Under the pieces are notes generated by a model, which was not told where the DNA came from, made no database searches, and saw nothing but the letters and a program-made list of their open reading frames with translations. The translations under genes were made by a program, and so were the position numbers. A DNA stretch of 64,000 nucleotides from Clostridia bacterium (GTDB taxonomy: Bacteria; Bacillota; Clostridia; UMGS1810). The stretch spans positions 1 through 64,000 of the forward strand of contig JAGATB010000003.1 in assembly GCA_017621495.1 (NCBI GenBank). Direction: 5' to 3'. Each line of letters starts with the position of its first letter. Position 1 is the first letter of the stretch. Below are positions 45,162 to 53,556 of the stretch, one piece after another.

Positions 45162-47663
45162 ATGGATTACAGATTAAATGAGTGTTTAAACGACAAAAAC
45201 AAAAATTACCTCAATTCATTTTTTATAGTTCAGGATATTGGTACGGAAAGACTCTTGGATGAGGTCAGAGCTATACATAAATCCGGTATAAGGTCGCTTA
45301 TTGTCCATTCCGGAATATATGAGGATTTTTGCGGTGTACATTGGTGGAATGACTTAAGAGCAATTCTTGAGGAATGTAAGCGCCTTGATATGAAGGTGTG
45401 GGTGCTTGATGCCAAATGGTTTCCATCCGGAAATGCAGGTATCCTCAAAAATAAATATCATCATTTAAGAGCGTGGGGGATAACAGAGTTTCACATGGAT
45501 GCCTTAGGTCCCGTGAAAGAAGGAAGTGCCACAATTAATCACCTGAATGACACTGATGCAGAAATCATTTCGGTGCTTGCATGTAAGCTTGTACCGGGTA
45601 AGCCTCAGCTTCTTTCGGGAGAGATAATCGATATTACAGATGGTGTTTCCGGAGATATGGTGTACTTTGACCTGCCCGAAGGTGTTTGGAGAATAATGAT
45701 TATCTATAAAACACAAAGCGGAATTGCGGAAAGATATGCTCATTACGTAAACAACCTTATACCCGAAGGAACCAAAATATATATTGATGAGGTGTTTGAG
45801 TCCCATTACAGGCATTTCAAAGAATACTTCGGAAACACTTTTGAAGGCTTCTTCTGTGATGAGCCAAGCTTTCACAATAATACTGCGCTGGGATTTTCTG
45901 CACCTATCGGTACAATAGGTGCCCACTATCCCTGGGATGATTCTGTCCTTACGGAAATGAAATCCATATACGGAGATAAGACGAATTCCATGCTTGCATC
46001 ACTGTGGTTCAGCTTTGATAAGGATGCGCACATACTGCCCAGAAAAGCATATATGGAGATTATTGCCGATAAGTATCGTGATAATTTTACCAATCAGATT
46101 TCCGACTGGTGCAGAGAGAAAAACGTCAAATACGTAGGCCATATAGTTGAGGATAACAATATCCATGCAGAGACGGGGGCCGCAGCATGTGACTATTTCA
46201 AGGCTCTTGACGGTATGGATATGGCAGGTGTGGACGTGGTTCTTCATCAGATTATGCCGGGAATGAAGGAGTATTCTACAGCCGGATATGTAGGCTATAA
46301 GCATATGGATAATAAGTTCTTCCATTATTATCTTGCGAAGCTGGGTTCTTCTATGGCGCACAACGACCCGAAGAAAAAGGGTGTGGCACTTTGTGAAATC
46401 TTTGGTGCCTACGGATGGGCTGAGGGCAGCAAAATCATGAAATATCTGGCTGACCATATGCTCGTGAGAGGTATTAATTACTTCATCGCTCATATGTTCA
46501 ACAGCCAGATTGATAATTTTGCTTCGCCATCTATGGATTGCCCGCCACAGTTTTACAGCGGCGGCAAAAATCCCATGTATCCGTATTTTAAGAGCTTAAT
46601 GCTGTATATGAGCAGAATGTGTCATCTGCTCAATGACGGTGAAGCTAAAATCAAATGTGCAATAGTTTATGATGCCAAGGGATTGTGGACAAGAAATAAA
46701 ACCCTCCCCCTTGCGGATGTGGCAAAGGTGCTTTACGATAATCTCATTGATTATGATATCGTACCTATTGAGTATTCCGATGAGGTGTTTAGTAAATATC
46801 CCCTCGTAGTATCCTGCGGAAAGATGGGCTTTAACGAAGATGAAATAAAGAAGCTCCAAAGGTTTGGAACAGTATTTGCAGATGAACTTATAAATCTTGA
46901 AGAATTGATTACAATTGCAGAAGAAAAGGGAATAAGAGATGTAACCTTGGAGAAGCCGGATAATGATTTGAAATATCTTCATTACATGCGAAACGGTGCA
47001 CATTACTATATGCTTACAAATGAATCAACAAGTAAAACTGTTTGCGAAAAAATTTGCCTTTCGGATTTTGACGGCGGTGACTATGTAATATACGATGCGA
47101 TGACAAATAAGGCAGAGCGTTGTCATGATGACAGCGGCAGCATATATATTGAAATCGAGCCCTATAATTCGATTATAATTGCATTTGGCGATGTTGATAT
47201 GAGCGGTATTGCTGCATATAAGCCGCATGTTGAGGAATTCAGAGCTGAATTGGATTGTGAATATGATATATCAATTTCATATCATAACGAAGATTCCTTT
47301 AAGCCCTATAAAACAACCAAAAAACTGGTTAATATAACCGGAAGATATGAAAAACCGGATTTCTCAGGCCATATGAAATATGATTTTACTGTGGATATTT
47401 CACAGCAGGGAGATTATATTCTGGATTTGGGCTATGTAGGAGAAATGGCGGAGCTTAAAGTGAACGGAGAAAGTGCAGGAGTGCGTTTCTCACCCCCATA
47501 CAGATTTGACGTGGGACACCTTTTGAAATCGGGAGAAAACAAAATCAGTGTCGACGTTGCAAACAATTACGGCTTTGAAAAGAAGGATGTATTTTCAAAG
47601 TATGTAATGTTTGAGCCAAGTGGTATCCTCGGACCTGTTGTACTTAAAAAATATAAAGCATAG
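45162..47663 (+). CDS. Large cytoplasmic glycoside hydrolase with C-terminal sugar-binding-like domain
   Basis: An 833-residue protein without a signal peptide. The N-terminal half is TIM-barrel-like (IVQDIGTERLLDEVRAIHKS, FEGFFCDEPSFHNN near residue 230, YVGHIVEDNNIH near 325), and the C-terminus (about 735-830) is a galactose-binding-like beta-sandwich (YILDLGYVGEMAELKVNGES, GVRFSPPYRFDVG). The arrangement resembles GH106/GH2-like glycosidases acting on rhamnose- or galactose-type linkages, but I cannot assign a numbered family. E232 and E328 are candidate acids. Located after the binding protein, it probably completes breakdown of the imported oligosaccharide. Confidence 0.7.
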   Translation: MDYRLNECLNDKNKNYLNSFFIVQDIGTERLLDEVRAIHKSGIRSLIVHSGIYEDFCGVHWWNDLRAILEECKRLDMKVWVLDAKWFPSGNAGILKNKYHHLRAWGITEFHMDALGPVKEGSATINHLNDTDAEIISVLACKLVPGKPQLLSGEIIDITDGVSGDMVYFDLPEGVWRIMIIYKTQSGIAERYAHYVNNLIPEGTKIYIDEVFESHYRHFKEYFGNTFEGFFCDEPSFHNNTALGFSAPIGTIGAHYPWDDSVLTEMKSIYGDKTNSMLASLWFSFDKDAHILPRKAYMEIIADKYRDNFTNQISDWCREKNVKYVGHIVEDNNIHAETGAAACDYFKALDGMDMAGVDVVLHQIMPGMKEYSTAGYVGYKHMDNKFFHYYLAKLGSSMAHNDPKKKGVALCEIFGAYGWAEGSKIMKYLADHMLVRGINYFIAHMFNSQIDNFASPSMDCPPQFYSGGKNPMYPYFKSLMLYMSRMCHLLNDGEAKIKCAIVYDAKGLWTRNKTLPLADVAKVLYDNLIDYDIVPIEYSDEVFSKYPLVVSCGKMGFNEDEIKKLQRFGTVFADELINLEELITIAEEKGIRDVTLEKPDNDLKYLHYMRNGAHYYMLTNESTSKTVCEKICLSDFDGGDYVIYDAMTNKAERCHDDSGSIYIEIEPYNSIIIAFGDVDMSGIAAYKPHVEEFRAELDCEYDISISYHNEDSFKPYKTTKKLVNITGRYEKPDFSGHMKYDFTVDISQQGDYILDLGYVGEMAELKVNGESAGVRFSPPYRFDVGHLLKSGENKISVDVANNYGFEKKDVFSKYVMFEPSGILGPVVLKKYKA

Positions 47664-47678
47664 TGGAGGAAATGTATA

Positions 47679-48737
47679 ATGAGAAAATATCTCTTGCCAA
47701 AAGAAGGAACATTCTACAAAGCCAATCTGCATAGCCACAGTAAGCTTTCCGATGGCGGCTTCACACGTGAAGAAATGAAGGAAGAGTATAAAAAAAGAGG
47801 ATACTCAATCCTTGCCTTCAGCGACCATGATACCTTAAGGTGTAGCTATGAGCTTACAGACCCGGATTTCCTCGCCCTCACTTCGTATGAAATAAGCATA
47901 AGAAGTGATGATATTGAAATCCCTCATGCATATCGCAAGGTTATGGACTTTAATCTTATTTCAAAAACACCGTATAATGATACTGTGGTGGGCTTTCATC
48001 CAAGCAGAGTTGAGTGGCTTGTAAAAAGAGGTGCTATGACTCAGGAATTTGCAGATAATATTAAATACGATGTTCCCATGGATTTGCATTTATATACTGC
48101 CAATATCAATAAAATTATTCGTGAGGCACACTCAAAGGGCTACCTTGTGACGATGAATCATCCTATGTGGTCACTTGCAAATTATAATGATTATGCAAAT
48201 ATTGAGGGACTCTGGGCAGTAGAAGTATACAATCACGGTTGTGCGGCACTCTCGGGAATGACCGACAGTGAAAATGTGTTTGATGATATTCTCCGTACGG
48301 GCAAAAATATATTCTGCATAGCAGCAGACGACAATCATAATAATACCGAAGTGCCTTTGATAGACTCTTTCGGCGGATTTACAATGATTAAAGCACCGTC
48401 ATTGGAGTATGGCGAGGTGATTTCAGCTATGGAAAACGGACATTTTTATGCTTCTACCGGACCGGAGATATATGAGCTTTATTACGAGGACGGCAAGGTG
48501 CATATAGAATGCAGCGAGGCTGACGAAATCTGTATGACGACACTTGGAAGAAGAGGTCAAAGGGTGAAGAATCTTAACGGAGAAACCATTACCTCGGCAG
48601 ATTTTGTCATTGACAGAGAGCTATATGGTTATGTGCGTTTCAGAGTTGTGGATAAAAACGGTAAAAAAGCATATACAAATGCTTATTATGTGGATGAATT
48701 CATGGATGGAGCACCGGCAAACCGCATAGTATTCTGA
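47679..48737 (+). CDS. PHP-domain metal-dependent phosphoesterase-like protein
   Basis: A 352-residue PHP-family protein. Metal-binding motifs: ANLHSHSKLSDGGFTREEM (H18, H20), ILAFSDHDTLRCS (H51 region), TMNHPMWS (about 166) and CIAADDNHNNTEVPL (about 223-236). The C-terminal 90 residues form a beta domain. PHP proteins of this kind hydrolyse phosphate esters. In glycan loci similar genes occur but their substrate is unknown. Starts 15 bases after the large glycosidase and is the last gene before a hairpin. Confidence 0.82.
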   Translation: MRKYLLPKEGTFYKANLHSHSKLSDGGFTREEMKEEYKKRGYSILAFSDHDTLRCSYELTDPDFLALTSYEISIRSDDIEIPHAYRKVMDFNLISKTPYNDTVVGFHPSRVEWLVKRGAMTQEFADNIKYDVPMDLHLYTANINKIIREAHSKGYLVTMNHPMWSLANYNDYANIEGLWAVEVYNHGCAALSGMTDSENVFDDILRTGKNIFCIAADDNHNNTEVPLIDSFGGFTMIKAPSLEYGEVISAMENGHFYASTGPEIYELYYEDGKVHIECSEADEICMTTLGRRGQRVKNLNGETITSADFVIDRELYGYVRFRVVDKNGKKAYTNAYYVDEFMDGAPANRIVF

Positions 48738-48748
48738 TATATATTCAG

Positions 48749-48794
48749 TCTGCCCACAGATTGAATTAAAAATTTATGATTTTCTGTGGGCAGA
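48749..48794 (+). terminator. Hairpin at the end of the glycan operon
   Basis: TCTGCCCACAGA (48749-48760) pairs exactly with TCTGTGGGCAGA (48783-48794). There is no T tract after it, so it may be a processing or attenuation structure; its 3' side lies next to the AAAGGA ribosome binding site of the next gene. Confidence 0.55.
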
Positions 48795-48811
48795 AAGGAT
48801 AAAGTATTAAT

Positions 48812-49345
48812 ATGAATTTTATCATTGCTCAAATCTTAGGTATCGTCGTGACAATAATATGCATTATCATGACTCATTTTAAAAAAATGAGTCATGTTCT
48901 TGTGTCTGAATTTGCAGCAAATGCATTGACTGCTGTTCAGTATTTTATTTTAGGCGGTATTTCCGGTTCGTACATGTGTATTGTTGCATCGGTACATACA
49001 TTTGTCATGACAGCCCTTAATAAATATTGCAAAAATAATATACGGATTAAACGTAACATAATATTTGGTATCTTTATATCTATCTATCTTTTAATCGCCG
49101 TGCTGTTATACAGCGGCATAAGAGATATCTTTTCGATAATATCTTCAGTATTGTTTTCGTTTATGGTAGTTCAAAGTAAATCAAGCAAATACAGAGCACT
49201 CAATCTGATTAAAACATTTTCTCTGCTTTTCTATGATTTGTATACACACGCATTTACAAATATATTTACACGTCTGTTTACTGCCATCAGCTGCAGTATG
49301 GCAATATGTAGACTTGATTTAAATGTAAAACTAAAAAAGGTATAA
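48812..49345 (+). CDS. YgjV-family inner membrane protein
   Basis: A 177-residue membrane protein with five or six hydrophobic helices and the pattern IIAQILGIVVTIICIIMTHF near the N-terminus, FILGGISGSYMC and HTFVMTALNKY, typical of the YgjV family. Function unknown. It sits after the glycan operon, 75 bases from the PHP gene with an intervening hairpin, and need not belong to it. Confidence 0.75.
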   Translation: MNFIIAQILGIVVTIICIIMTHFKKMSHVLVSEFAANALTAVQYFILGGISGSYMCIVASVHTFVMTALNKYCKNNIRIKRNIIFGIFISIYLLIAVLLYSGIRDIFSIISSVLFSFMVVQSKSSKYRALNLIKTFSLLFYDLYTHAFTNIFTRLFTAISCSMAICRLDLNVKLKKV

Positions 49346-49404
49346 ATTTGTAATTTTGCCTGCTGAATTTTCAAGAGTTTTGTATTAAAAGAGTTAGGTA
49401 AAAC

Positions 49405-49612
49405 AATAAACACAATCAATGTAGGGGCGATTCAGGAATCGCCCGCAAAAATGTGTTTATTGAACCTTCAAAGGAAGCAAGCCGTTAAAAGGCTTGCATT
49501 TATGGTATAATAAACACAATCAATGTAGGGGCGATTCAGGAATCGCCCGCAAAAATGTGTTTATTGAACCTTTAAAGGAAGCAAGCCGTTAAAAGGCTTG
49601 CATTTATGGTAT
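49405..49612. repeat. Two tandem 104-bp units of a MITE-like element
   Basis: Units 49405-49508 and 49509-49612 are nearly identical. Each begins with a 57-bp palindrome bounded by AATAAACACA / TGTGTTTATT, enclosing GGGGCGATTC/GGAATCGCCC, and continues with a GCAAGCC/GGCTTGC hairpin. No coding content. Confidence 0.8.
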
Positions 49613-49635
49613 AGTGAAGAGTGAATAGGTAATAA

Positions 49636-49676
49636 GAAAAATCGACAAGACCCTTAAAGGAATCTTGTCGATTTTT
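49636..49676 (+). terminator. Terminator-like hairpin at the left border of the accessory region
   Basis: AAATCGACAAGA and TCTTGTCGATTTTT, separated by 12 bases. From here to 49985 no gene is seen; GAAGGACTCGA just after it resembles a tRNA T-arm remnant, and TTGGTACAAATC and similar AT-rich sequence follows without an open frame. Confidence 0.6.
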
Positions 49677-49985
49677 GGCTGGGCTAGAAGGACTCGAAGA
49701 AAGTAATATGGTTGTTATTGAACATTAAATCATACCTTTATGATTTATCTAAAACCCGCGAATCATCTGTGTTTTACGGTATTTTATGCGAGCTGAATTG
49801 TGCAATGCAGATGAGAACTGGAATTCAAAATTTTGGTACAAATCTTAGAACAAAATTAGAACAAGGATAGTCTATCAGTACAATTATATTTTAACATTGT
49901 GATAAGTTTGCTGTTATTAGTTGCCGATTTATCAGAATGCTAAAATACAAGCATCTATTGAATTTAAATATATGGAGGAGAGTTA

Positions 49986-50336
49986 ATGAATAATACTGTA
50001 TACAAAAAAGAGTTAATCAATAAGATTTCTAAAAAGCTTGACAGGGAACGGATAGTAGTCGGCGGTAATCGACACACCTACAAACGAAAATATCATTTGA
50101 AATACACGGAAGCAATTATCAGCAAAGTGCTGGATACCTTCTGGGATGTTGTTGCTGATACTATATCATCCGGAGATAAAGTTCAAATTCAACACTACAT
50201 GTCTATATTTCCGAAGTATACAACCTGTGGCAACGTTAATTCATACTGTGTAAAGACAAAAACAATGTCAAGACTAAAAGAAGCATGCAAGATATTACTT
50301 GAAAACGAAAAAGGAGAGGAAACGTGTCATGAATAA
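49986..50336 (+). CDS. HU/IHF-fold DNA-binding protein
   Basis: A 116-residue divergent HU-family protein: helical N-terminus YKKELINKISKKL, second helix EAIISKVLDTFWDVVADTIS, then the beta-arm start GDKVQIQHYMSIFPKYT, matching HU architecture with an insertion of basic residues (RHTYKRKYH) near 30. Expected to bind and bend DNA, perhaps at recombination or transfer sites of the mobile region. ATG 49986 follows GGAGGAGAG. First gene of the accessory region; overlaps the next gene by 8 bases. Confidence 0.65.
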   Translation: MNNTVYKKELINKISKKLDRERIVVGGNRHTYKRKYHLKYTEAIISKVLDTFWDVVADTISSGDKVQIQHYMSIFPKYTTCGNVNSYCVKTKTMSRLKEACKILLENEKGEETCHE

Positions 50337-50532
50337 TACGAAATGGATCGATGTAATCACAAGGGAATTAGCATCTATAACAGAGCCTACTGAAAGAAGT
50401 TTAATAAATATGGTTATACTTGATATAGTCCGTCGGTTCAAAAACGATGAATTCAAAAACATGGACGGAAAAGAGATATTAAAGATGTTTGGCATCGAGG
50501 GTGGATTTAAGGAATTGTCAGCGTTAATTTGA
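50329..50532 (+). CDS. Small protein, unknown function
   Basis: A 67-residue acidic/basic mixed helical protein starting MNNTKWIDVITRELASITEP. ATG 50329 overlaps the end of the HU-like gene (stop 50336) and has AAGGAGAGG upstream, so it is translationally coupled. No recognised family; predicted helices only. Confidence 0.6.
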   Translation: MNNTKWIDVITRELASITEPTERSLINMVILDIVRRFKNDEFKNMDGKEILKMFGIEGGFKELSALI

Positions 50533-50927
50533 TGCTAAATGTATGAGAATTCGTTTTTTTAAAATTTACTAAGCTATCCTTTATTTTCATTATTTTTACA
50601 CTAATTTACAGTAAAATAAATGATAGGGGTGTAGGGGTATTAAGTATATAAGTGAAGCTGTTATGATTAGAATTATCGTTCGGAATAGTGTCAAAATTAA
50701 GTCTATGTGTGAATACATCTGCACCCTGTTCCGGGAAAGAAAAAAACATCATGCAGAATGTAAACATAGGCGGACACATAACACCAACGCAGAGCCACAA
50801 AAACCGCCACAAATACCGATATAAAACAAATTTAACATACTTTCATACCGTAAAAAATAAAGGCTTTAAAACGGCAAATTTAAGCCTTAAAACGATACAA
50901 AAAAGAGCTTTCAACCGCTCCGCAAAT

Positions 50928-50976
50928 AATAAAAAGGTGCTGACTTTTTACGAGGTCAACACCTTATTTTTTTACT
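50928..50976. terminator. Terminator of the ArdC-stub gene and left module
   Basis: AAGGTGCTGAC and GTCAACACCTT flank a 10-base loop, with A runs on one side and seven T on the other. The preceding 50533-50927 holds no convincing gene; one weak 53-codon frame (50663) has a poor ribosome binding site. Confidence 0.7.
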
Positions 50977-50980
50977 GTCT

Positions 50981-51232
50981 TTATTCCGCCATATGCAATA
51001 TATAATTAACTGCTTTTTCTGCTTTACCGCCGAGGTCGCTCCATTGTTTAAATGTTGCATATTCTCCGCTATGTTTCAAAATCATTTGATTTAATAATGA
51101 ATAACTTTTTTTAGTTACTCTGTTATATGCTCCATTTTTGGTGCCTGTCCATGGTCGGTGCCACGGGATTATGCCACTTTCAAGTTGTTCAATAATTCTC
51201 TTTGTCACCATTTCATAAACTGCTTTACTCAT
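50981..51232 (-). CDS. Truncated ArdC-type ssDNA-binding domain protein
   Basis: An 83-residue protein matching the N-terminal domain (DUF1738) of ArdC antirestriction proteins: YEMVTKRIIEQLESGIIPWH, RPWTGTKNGAYNRVTKKSYS, LLNQMIL, FKQWSDLGGKA. Full-length relatives are about 280-320 residues with a zinc metallopeptidase domain, here absent; the frame ends at a terminator. ATG 51232 has GGAGG 7 bases upstream and a good promoter, so the stub may be expressed. ArdC proteins protect incoming DNA during conjugation. Divergent from the 51496 gene across an operator array. Confidence 0.75.
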   Translation of the reverse strand: MSKAVYEMVTKRIIEQLESGIIPWHRPWTGTKNGAYNRVTKKSYSLLNQMILKHSGEYATFKQWSDLGGKAEKAVNYILHMAE

Positions 51233-51276
51233 TTGTTAGTCCTCCTAAAAAATATTTGTATTTGGTTTGTACCTAT

Positions 51277-51306
51277 ATTATACACGAATATGGGTGTATT
51301 TGTCAA
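51277..51306 (-). promoter_or_regulatory. Promoter of the ArdC stub, operator in spacer
   Basis: Minus strand TTGACA 51306-51301, 18-base spacer, TATAAT 51282-51277. The dyad CACGAATATGGGTG (51283-51296) fills the spacer. Confidence 0.75.
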
Positions 51307-51420
51307 GCGTTTTATGCACGAATTTTAATGTACAAAATGCACAAATTTTCGTGTATAATTTTATGCACTATTTTCGGTGTATTCACGAAAAAAAGTGTTG
51401 ACAATGCACGAAAAAGGGTG
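51283..51420. promoter_or_regulatory. Array of six CAC-N8-GTG operators
   Basis: Sites at 51283, 51317, 51340, 51366, 51384 and 51407, each 14 bases: CACGAATATGGGTG, CACGAATTTTAATG, CACAAATTTTCGTG, CACTATTTTCGGTG, CACGAAAAAAAGTG, CACGAAAAAGGGTG. The dyad recurs at 54733 and 56154. They occupy the whole region between two divergent promoters and likely bind a repressor cooperatively. Confidence 0.7.
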
Positions 51421-51426
51421 TATAAT
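51398..51426 (+). promoter_or_regulatory. Promoter of the 51496 gene, operator in spacer
   Basis: TTGACA 51398-51403, 17-base spacer, TATAAT 51421-51426. One operator ends at 51397, directly before the -35 box; another (51407-51420) fills the spacer. Confidence 0.8.
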
Positions 51427-51495
51427 AATAAATGTCAAGAGGACAACAAACCGATTGACGAAAACCAAATATTTTATTTAAGGAGGTACACAAAA

Positions 51496-51777
51496 ATGTG
51501 TATGACAAACAAAACAATCGAGGCAAAAGCAAAAGAAATTAAAGAGCTTTTAAGAATGAAAGAAGAGCTTGAAACCGAAATCGCAAGCCTTCAAGATGAA
51601 TTAAAAGCAGAACTGACAGAACGCAGTACAGACGAACTTATAGCAGGCGAATACAAAATCCGCTATAAAGAAGTGAGTTCAAACAGATTTGACACAACAT
51701 CATTCAAAGCAACACATAAAGAACTTTATGAGCAGTACACAAAAACAACGGTATCAAGAAGATTTTCAATAGCTTGA
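51496..51777 (+). CDS. Small coiled-coil protein, unknown function
   Basis: A 93-residue protein: coiled coil at residues about 6-50 (AKEIKELLRMKEELETEIAS), then a beta-rich C-terminus DELIAGEYKIRYKEVSSNRF ending SRRFSIA. Similar small proteins are common in clostridial phages and integrative elements but have no assigned role. ATG 51496 with GGAGG 8-10 bases upstream. First gene of the rightward operon under the six-operator array. Confidence 0.7.
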   Translation: MCMTNKTIEAKAKEIKELLRMKEELETEIASLQDELKAELTERSTDELIAGEYKIRYKEVSSNRFDTTSFKATHKELYEQYTKTTVSRRFSIA

Positions 51778-51791
51778 CACACTAACGGCAG

Positions 51792-51811
51792 AGGGAGGGC
51801 GAAAGCCTTCC
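51792..51811 (+). promoter_or_regulatory. Intercistronic GC-rich hairpin
   Basis: GGGAGGGC, GAAA tetraloop, GCCTTCCC. No T tract. Lies between the genes at 51496 and 51859; possible RNA-stability or translation element. Confidence 0.6.
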
Positions 51812-51858
51812 CAAAGCCACACCAAAACAAATAATAATATAAAGGATGGTATTTAATA

Positions 51859-52248
51859 ATGAAAGCATTTAAAACAATTAAAAATATAGGAAGAATTGAC
51901 CTTGCAACTTTAGAGGTAATGGATGACAGTTTAAGTGTCGCTATTGAATTATCAATGGTATCAGACACTATAAAAGAACAAATCAACACGGCAATAAAGG
52001 AAGCTAACAAACAGTATGATGAAGAAATGCAAATCCCTTGGGGAAATGCTGAAGCAGTCATTGATTATATGGGACTTAATATCACATATGAAAAAGGCAA
52101 AACAGACTACTATATAGCAATTACATTCCATTCGGCAGAAAATGAACTGTTATGGGATAACGCAAATATAGCGGTTGACTTACAGGCTGAAGATGCAGCA
52201 GAGTTTAAAAAGCTAATTGTCAAAGCGGTAATTGATAAATTCTTTTAA
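51859..52248 (+). CDS. Conserved-looking hypothetical protein
   Basis: A 129-residue soluble protein with predicted alpha/beta fold (RIDLATLEVMDDSLSVAIEL, helix SDTIKEQINTAIKEANKQYD, then strands). Acidic C-terminus. No recognised family. ATG 51859 follows AAAGGATG. Part of the operon of small genes. Confidence 0.6.
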   Translation: MKAFKTIKNIGRIDLATLEVMDDSLSVAIELSMVSDTIKEQINTAIKEANKQYDEEMQIPWGNAEAVIDYMGLNITYEKGKTDYYIAITFHSAENELLWDNANIAVDLQAEDAAEFKKLIVKAVIDKFF

Positions 52249-52266
52249 TTGGTAGTATGTGGATAA

Positions 52267-52288
52267 GGAGCGGTCACAGTACCGCTCC
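52267..52288 (+). promoter_or_regulatory. Intercistronic hairpin before the 52311 gene
   Basis: GGAGCGGT, 6-base loop, ACCGCTCC, extended by GTGG/CCAC. Placed just upstream of GAAAGGAG, the ribosome binding site of the next gene. Confidence 0.6.
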
Positions 52289-52310
52289 CCACTTGAAAGG
52301 AGTTATTGAA

Positions 52311-52580
52311 ATGACAAGAGCAGATTTTGAAACAAAAACTTTTGACGAACTCATTGAGCAATTGAACGAGGAACATCCCGACATACATAGTTATGACTAT
52401 TTAAAAGACTTCGCAAAACATTTGATTGAAGAAGAAGATATCGGTTTTGCATTGCATATTCTCAATGCTATATATACAGAGCCGGGCGAATGGTTTGAAT
52501 ATGACTGCACTATGGGAACATTGCAAACACCATCAGGCTTGACGGAAAAAGCAGACCTTGAACATTTAATATGGGAGTGA
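52311..52580 (+). CDS. Small acidic hypothetical protein
   Basis: An 89-residue strongly acidic helical protein (FETKTFDELIEQLNEEHPDI, KDFAKHLIEEEDIGFALHIL). Acidity recalls DNA-mimic antirestriction proteins but there is no specific signature. ATG 52311 with AAAGGAG upstream; the longer in-frame reading lacks a ribosome binding site and overlaps the hairpin. Confidence 0.55.
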   Translation: MTRADFETKTFDELIEQLNEEHPDIHSYDYLKDFAKHLIEEEDIGFALHILNAIYTEPGEWFEYDCTMGTLQTPSGLTEKADLEHLIWE

Positions 52581-52586
52581 TGGAAA

Positions 52587-52850
52587 ATGATGTATATAAC
52601 TTATAATCAGATGAAAATATCGGTCAATGTTGCTTTACTAAAAAGCAGAATCAAAAGTATTGTTATATGGATTTTAAAAGCTATGAGGACAACGGCAATT
52701 ATTAGCGGAATATTTCTATTGCTTGGTACTGCCGGAGCATCAGACCTAAACAACATCACATTTTCACAAATGCTTTATCAGGTGTTTATATCTCTGTTGC
52801 TTTTTGGAACAGCTTATGTGTTGGAATTTATAAAAGTAATTATGGAATAG
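52587..52850 (+). CDS. Small membrane protein, two predicted helices
   Basis: An 87-residue protein with hydrophobic segments at about residues 24-46 and 62-82 and a basic N-terminus. Six bases after the preceding stop, ribosome binding site GGGAGTGATGG overlapping it. No family recognised; could be an entry-exclusion or anchor protein. Confidence 0.5.
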   Translation: MMYITYNQMKISVNVALLKSRIKSIVIWILKAMRTTAIISGIFLLLGTAGASDLNNITFSQMLYQVFISLLLFGTAYVLEFIKVIME

Positions 52851-52869
52851 CGGAAAGGAGGCGGAAATA

Positions 52870-52929
52870 ATGAAACTACATTTATATTGGATAGATAGCA
52901 GATGGAAAGCAGAGCGAAGACATGAGTGA
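52870..52929 (+). CDS. Possible 19-codon small ORF
   Basis: Encodes MKLHLYWIDSRWKAERRHE. GGAAAGGAGG lies 7 bases before ATG 52870, stronger than most sites here, and the ORF overlaps the next small ORF. Could be a leader peptide. Confidence 0.4.
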   Translation: MKLHLYWIDSRWKAERRHE

Positions 52930-53023
52930 GTTAATCACTGCTATTTTGGAATATAGCAACGCAACGAGAGATAGTCTTAATGAGTTATACTGTATAGCGA
53001 ATAATAATGTTAAAGGAGATTGA
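52922..53023 (+). CDS. Possible 33-codon small ORF
   Basis: Encodes MSELITAILEYSNATRDSLN and 13 more residues. Its ATG overlaps the end of the 19-codon ORF by 8 bases, suggesting coupling; its own ribosome binding site is weak. Confidence 0.4.
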   Translation: MSELITAILEYSNATRDSLNELYCIANNNVKGD

Positions 53024-53028
53024 GAAAA

Positions 53029-53556
53029 ATGGAAAAAAATATTGGTATTATGGAAAGACTTTGTGATTTGGAATGCACAAGTATAACGGTATCTGAAATT
53101 GCCAGAGCATTAAAAAGGGATTATTTTGAGGTTATTCCCATTGATCCAGTAGATAAAGAACGTTTTGTCAGCAATTTTAAAACAATGAACGAGTTTATAA
53201 ATGTCATTTGTGATTATAGTGAAAAAATAAAAGAAAGCAGCTATGGTATAGCAACCGATTATTTAAGAGAAAAAAATGATATTGCACAAACGCCAAAGGC
53301 AAACGTAACCAAAGACCCCTGTGGAATGAGCATTGAAGATTTGCCTTACGTAGTAGGCAAATTTAAAACGATAAACACATTGGTATATGATGCTCTTGAA
53401 AGGTATTTTTACGACCTTAGAGGAGAGGAAAAGATTGTAGGATGTTTTAATTACATAAAAGCAGATTTGGAAGCGCTTCATGCTCTGTGCGAGCAAACAT
53501 CAGAAATACTTCTTAAAATTGCAAGGAATACGGAAGGAGTTGTACTTGATGATTAA
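53029..53556 (+). CDS. Hypothetical helical protein
   Basis: A 175-residue mostly helical protein (MEKNIGIMERLCDLECTSIT, DLRGEEKIVGCFNYIKADLE). No known family. ATG 53029 with AAAGGAG 10 bases upstream; in-frame TTG 53020 is inside the preceding small ORF end. Overlaps the next gene by 8 bases. Confidence 0.55.
   Translation: MEKNIGIMERLCDLECTSITVSEIARALKRDYFEVIPIDPVDKERFVSNFKTMNEFINVICDYSEKIKESSYGIATDYLREKNDIAQTPKANVTKDPCGMSIEDLPYVVGKFKTINTLVYDALERYFYDLRGEEKIVGCFNYIKADLEALHALCEQTSEILLKIARNTEGVVLDD

Noticed and set aside
50663-50824. 53-codon basic ORF (MIRIIVRNSVKIKSMCEYIC...)
   Set aside because: Weak ribosome binding site, no promoter, skewed composition; probably chance.
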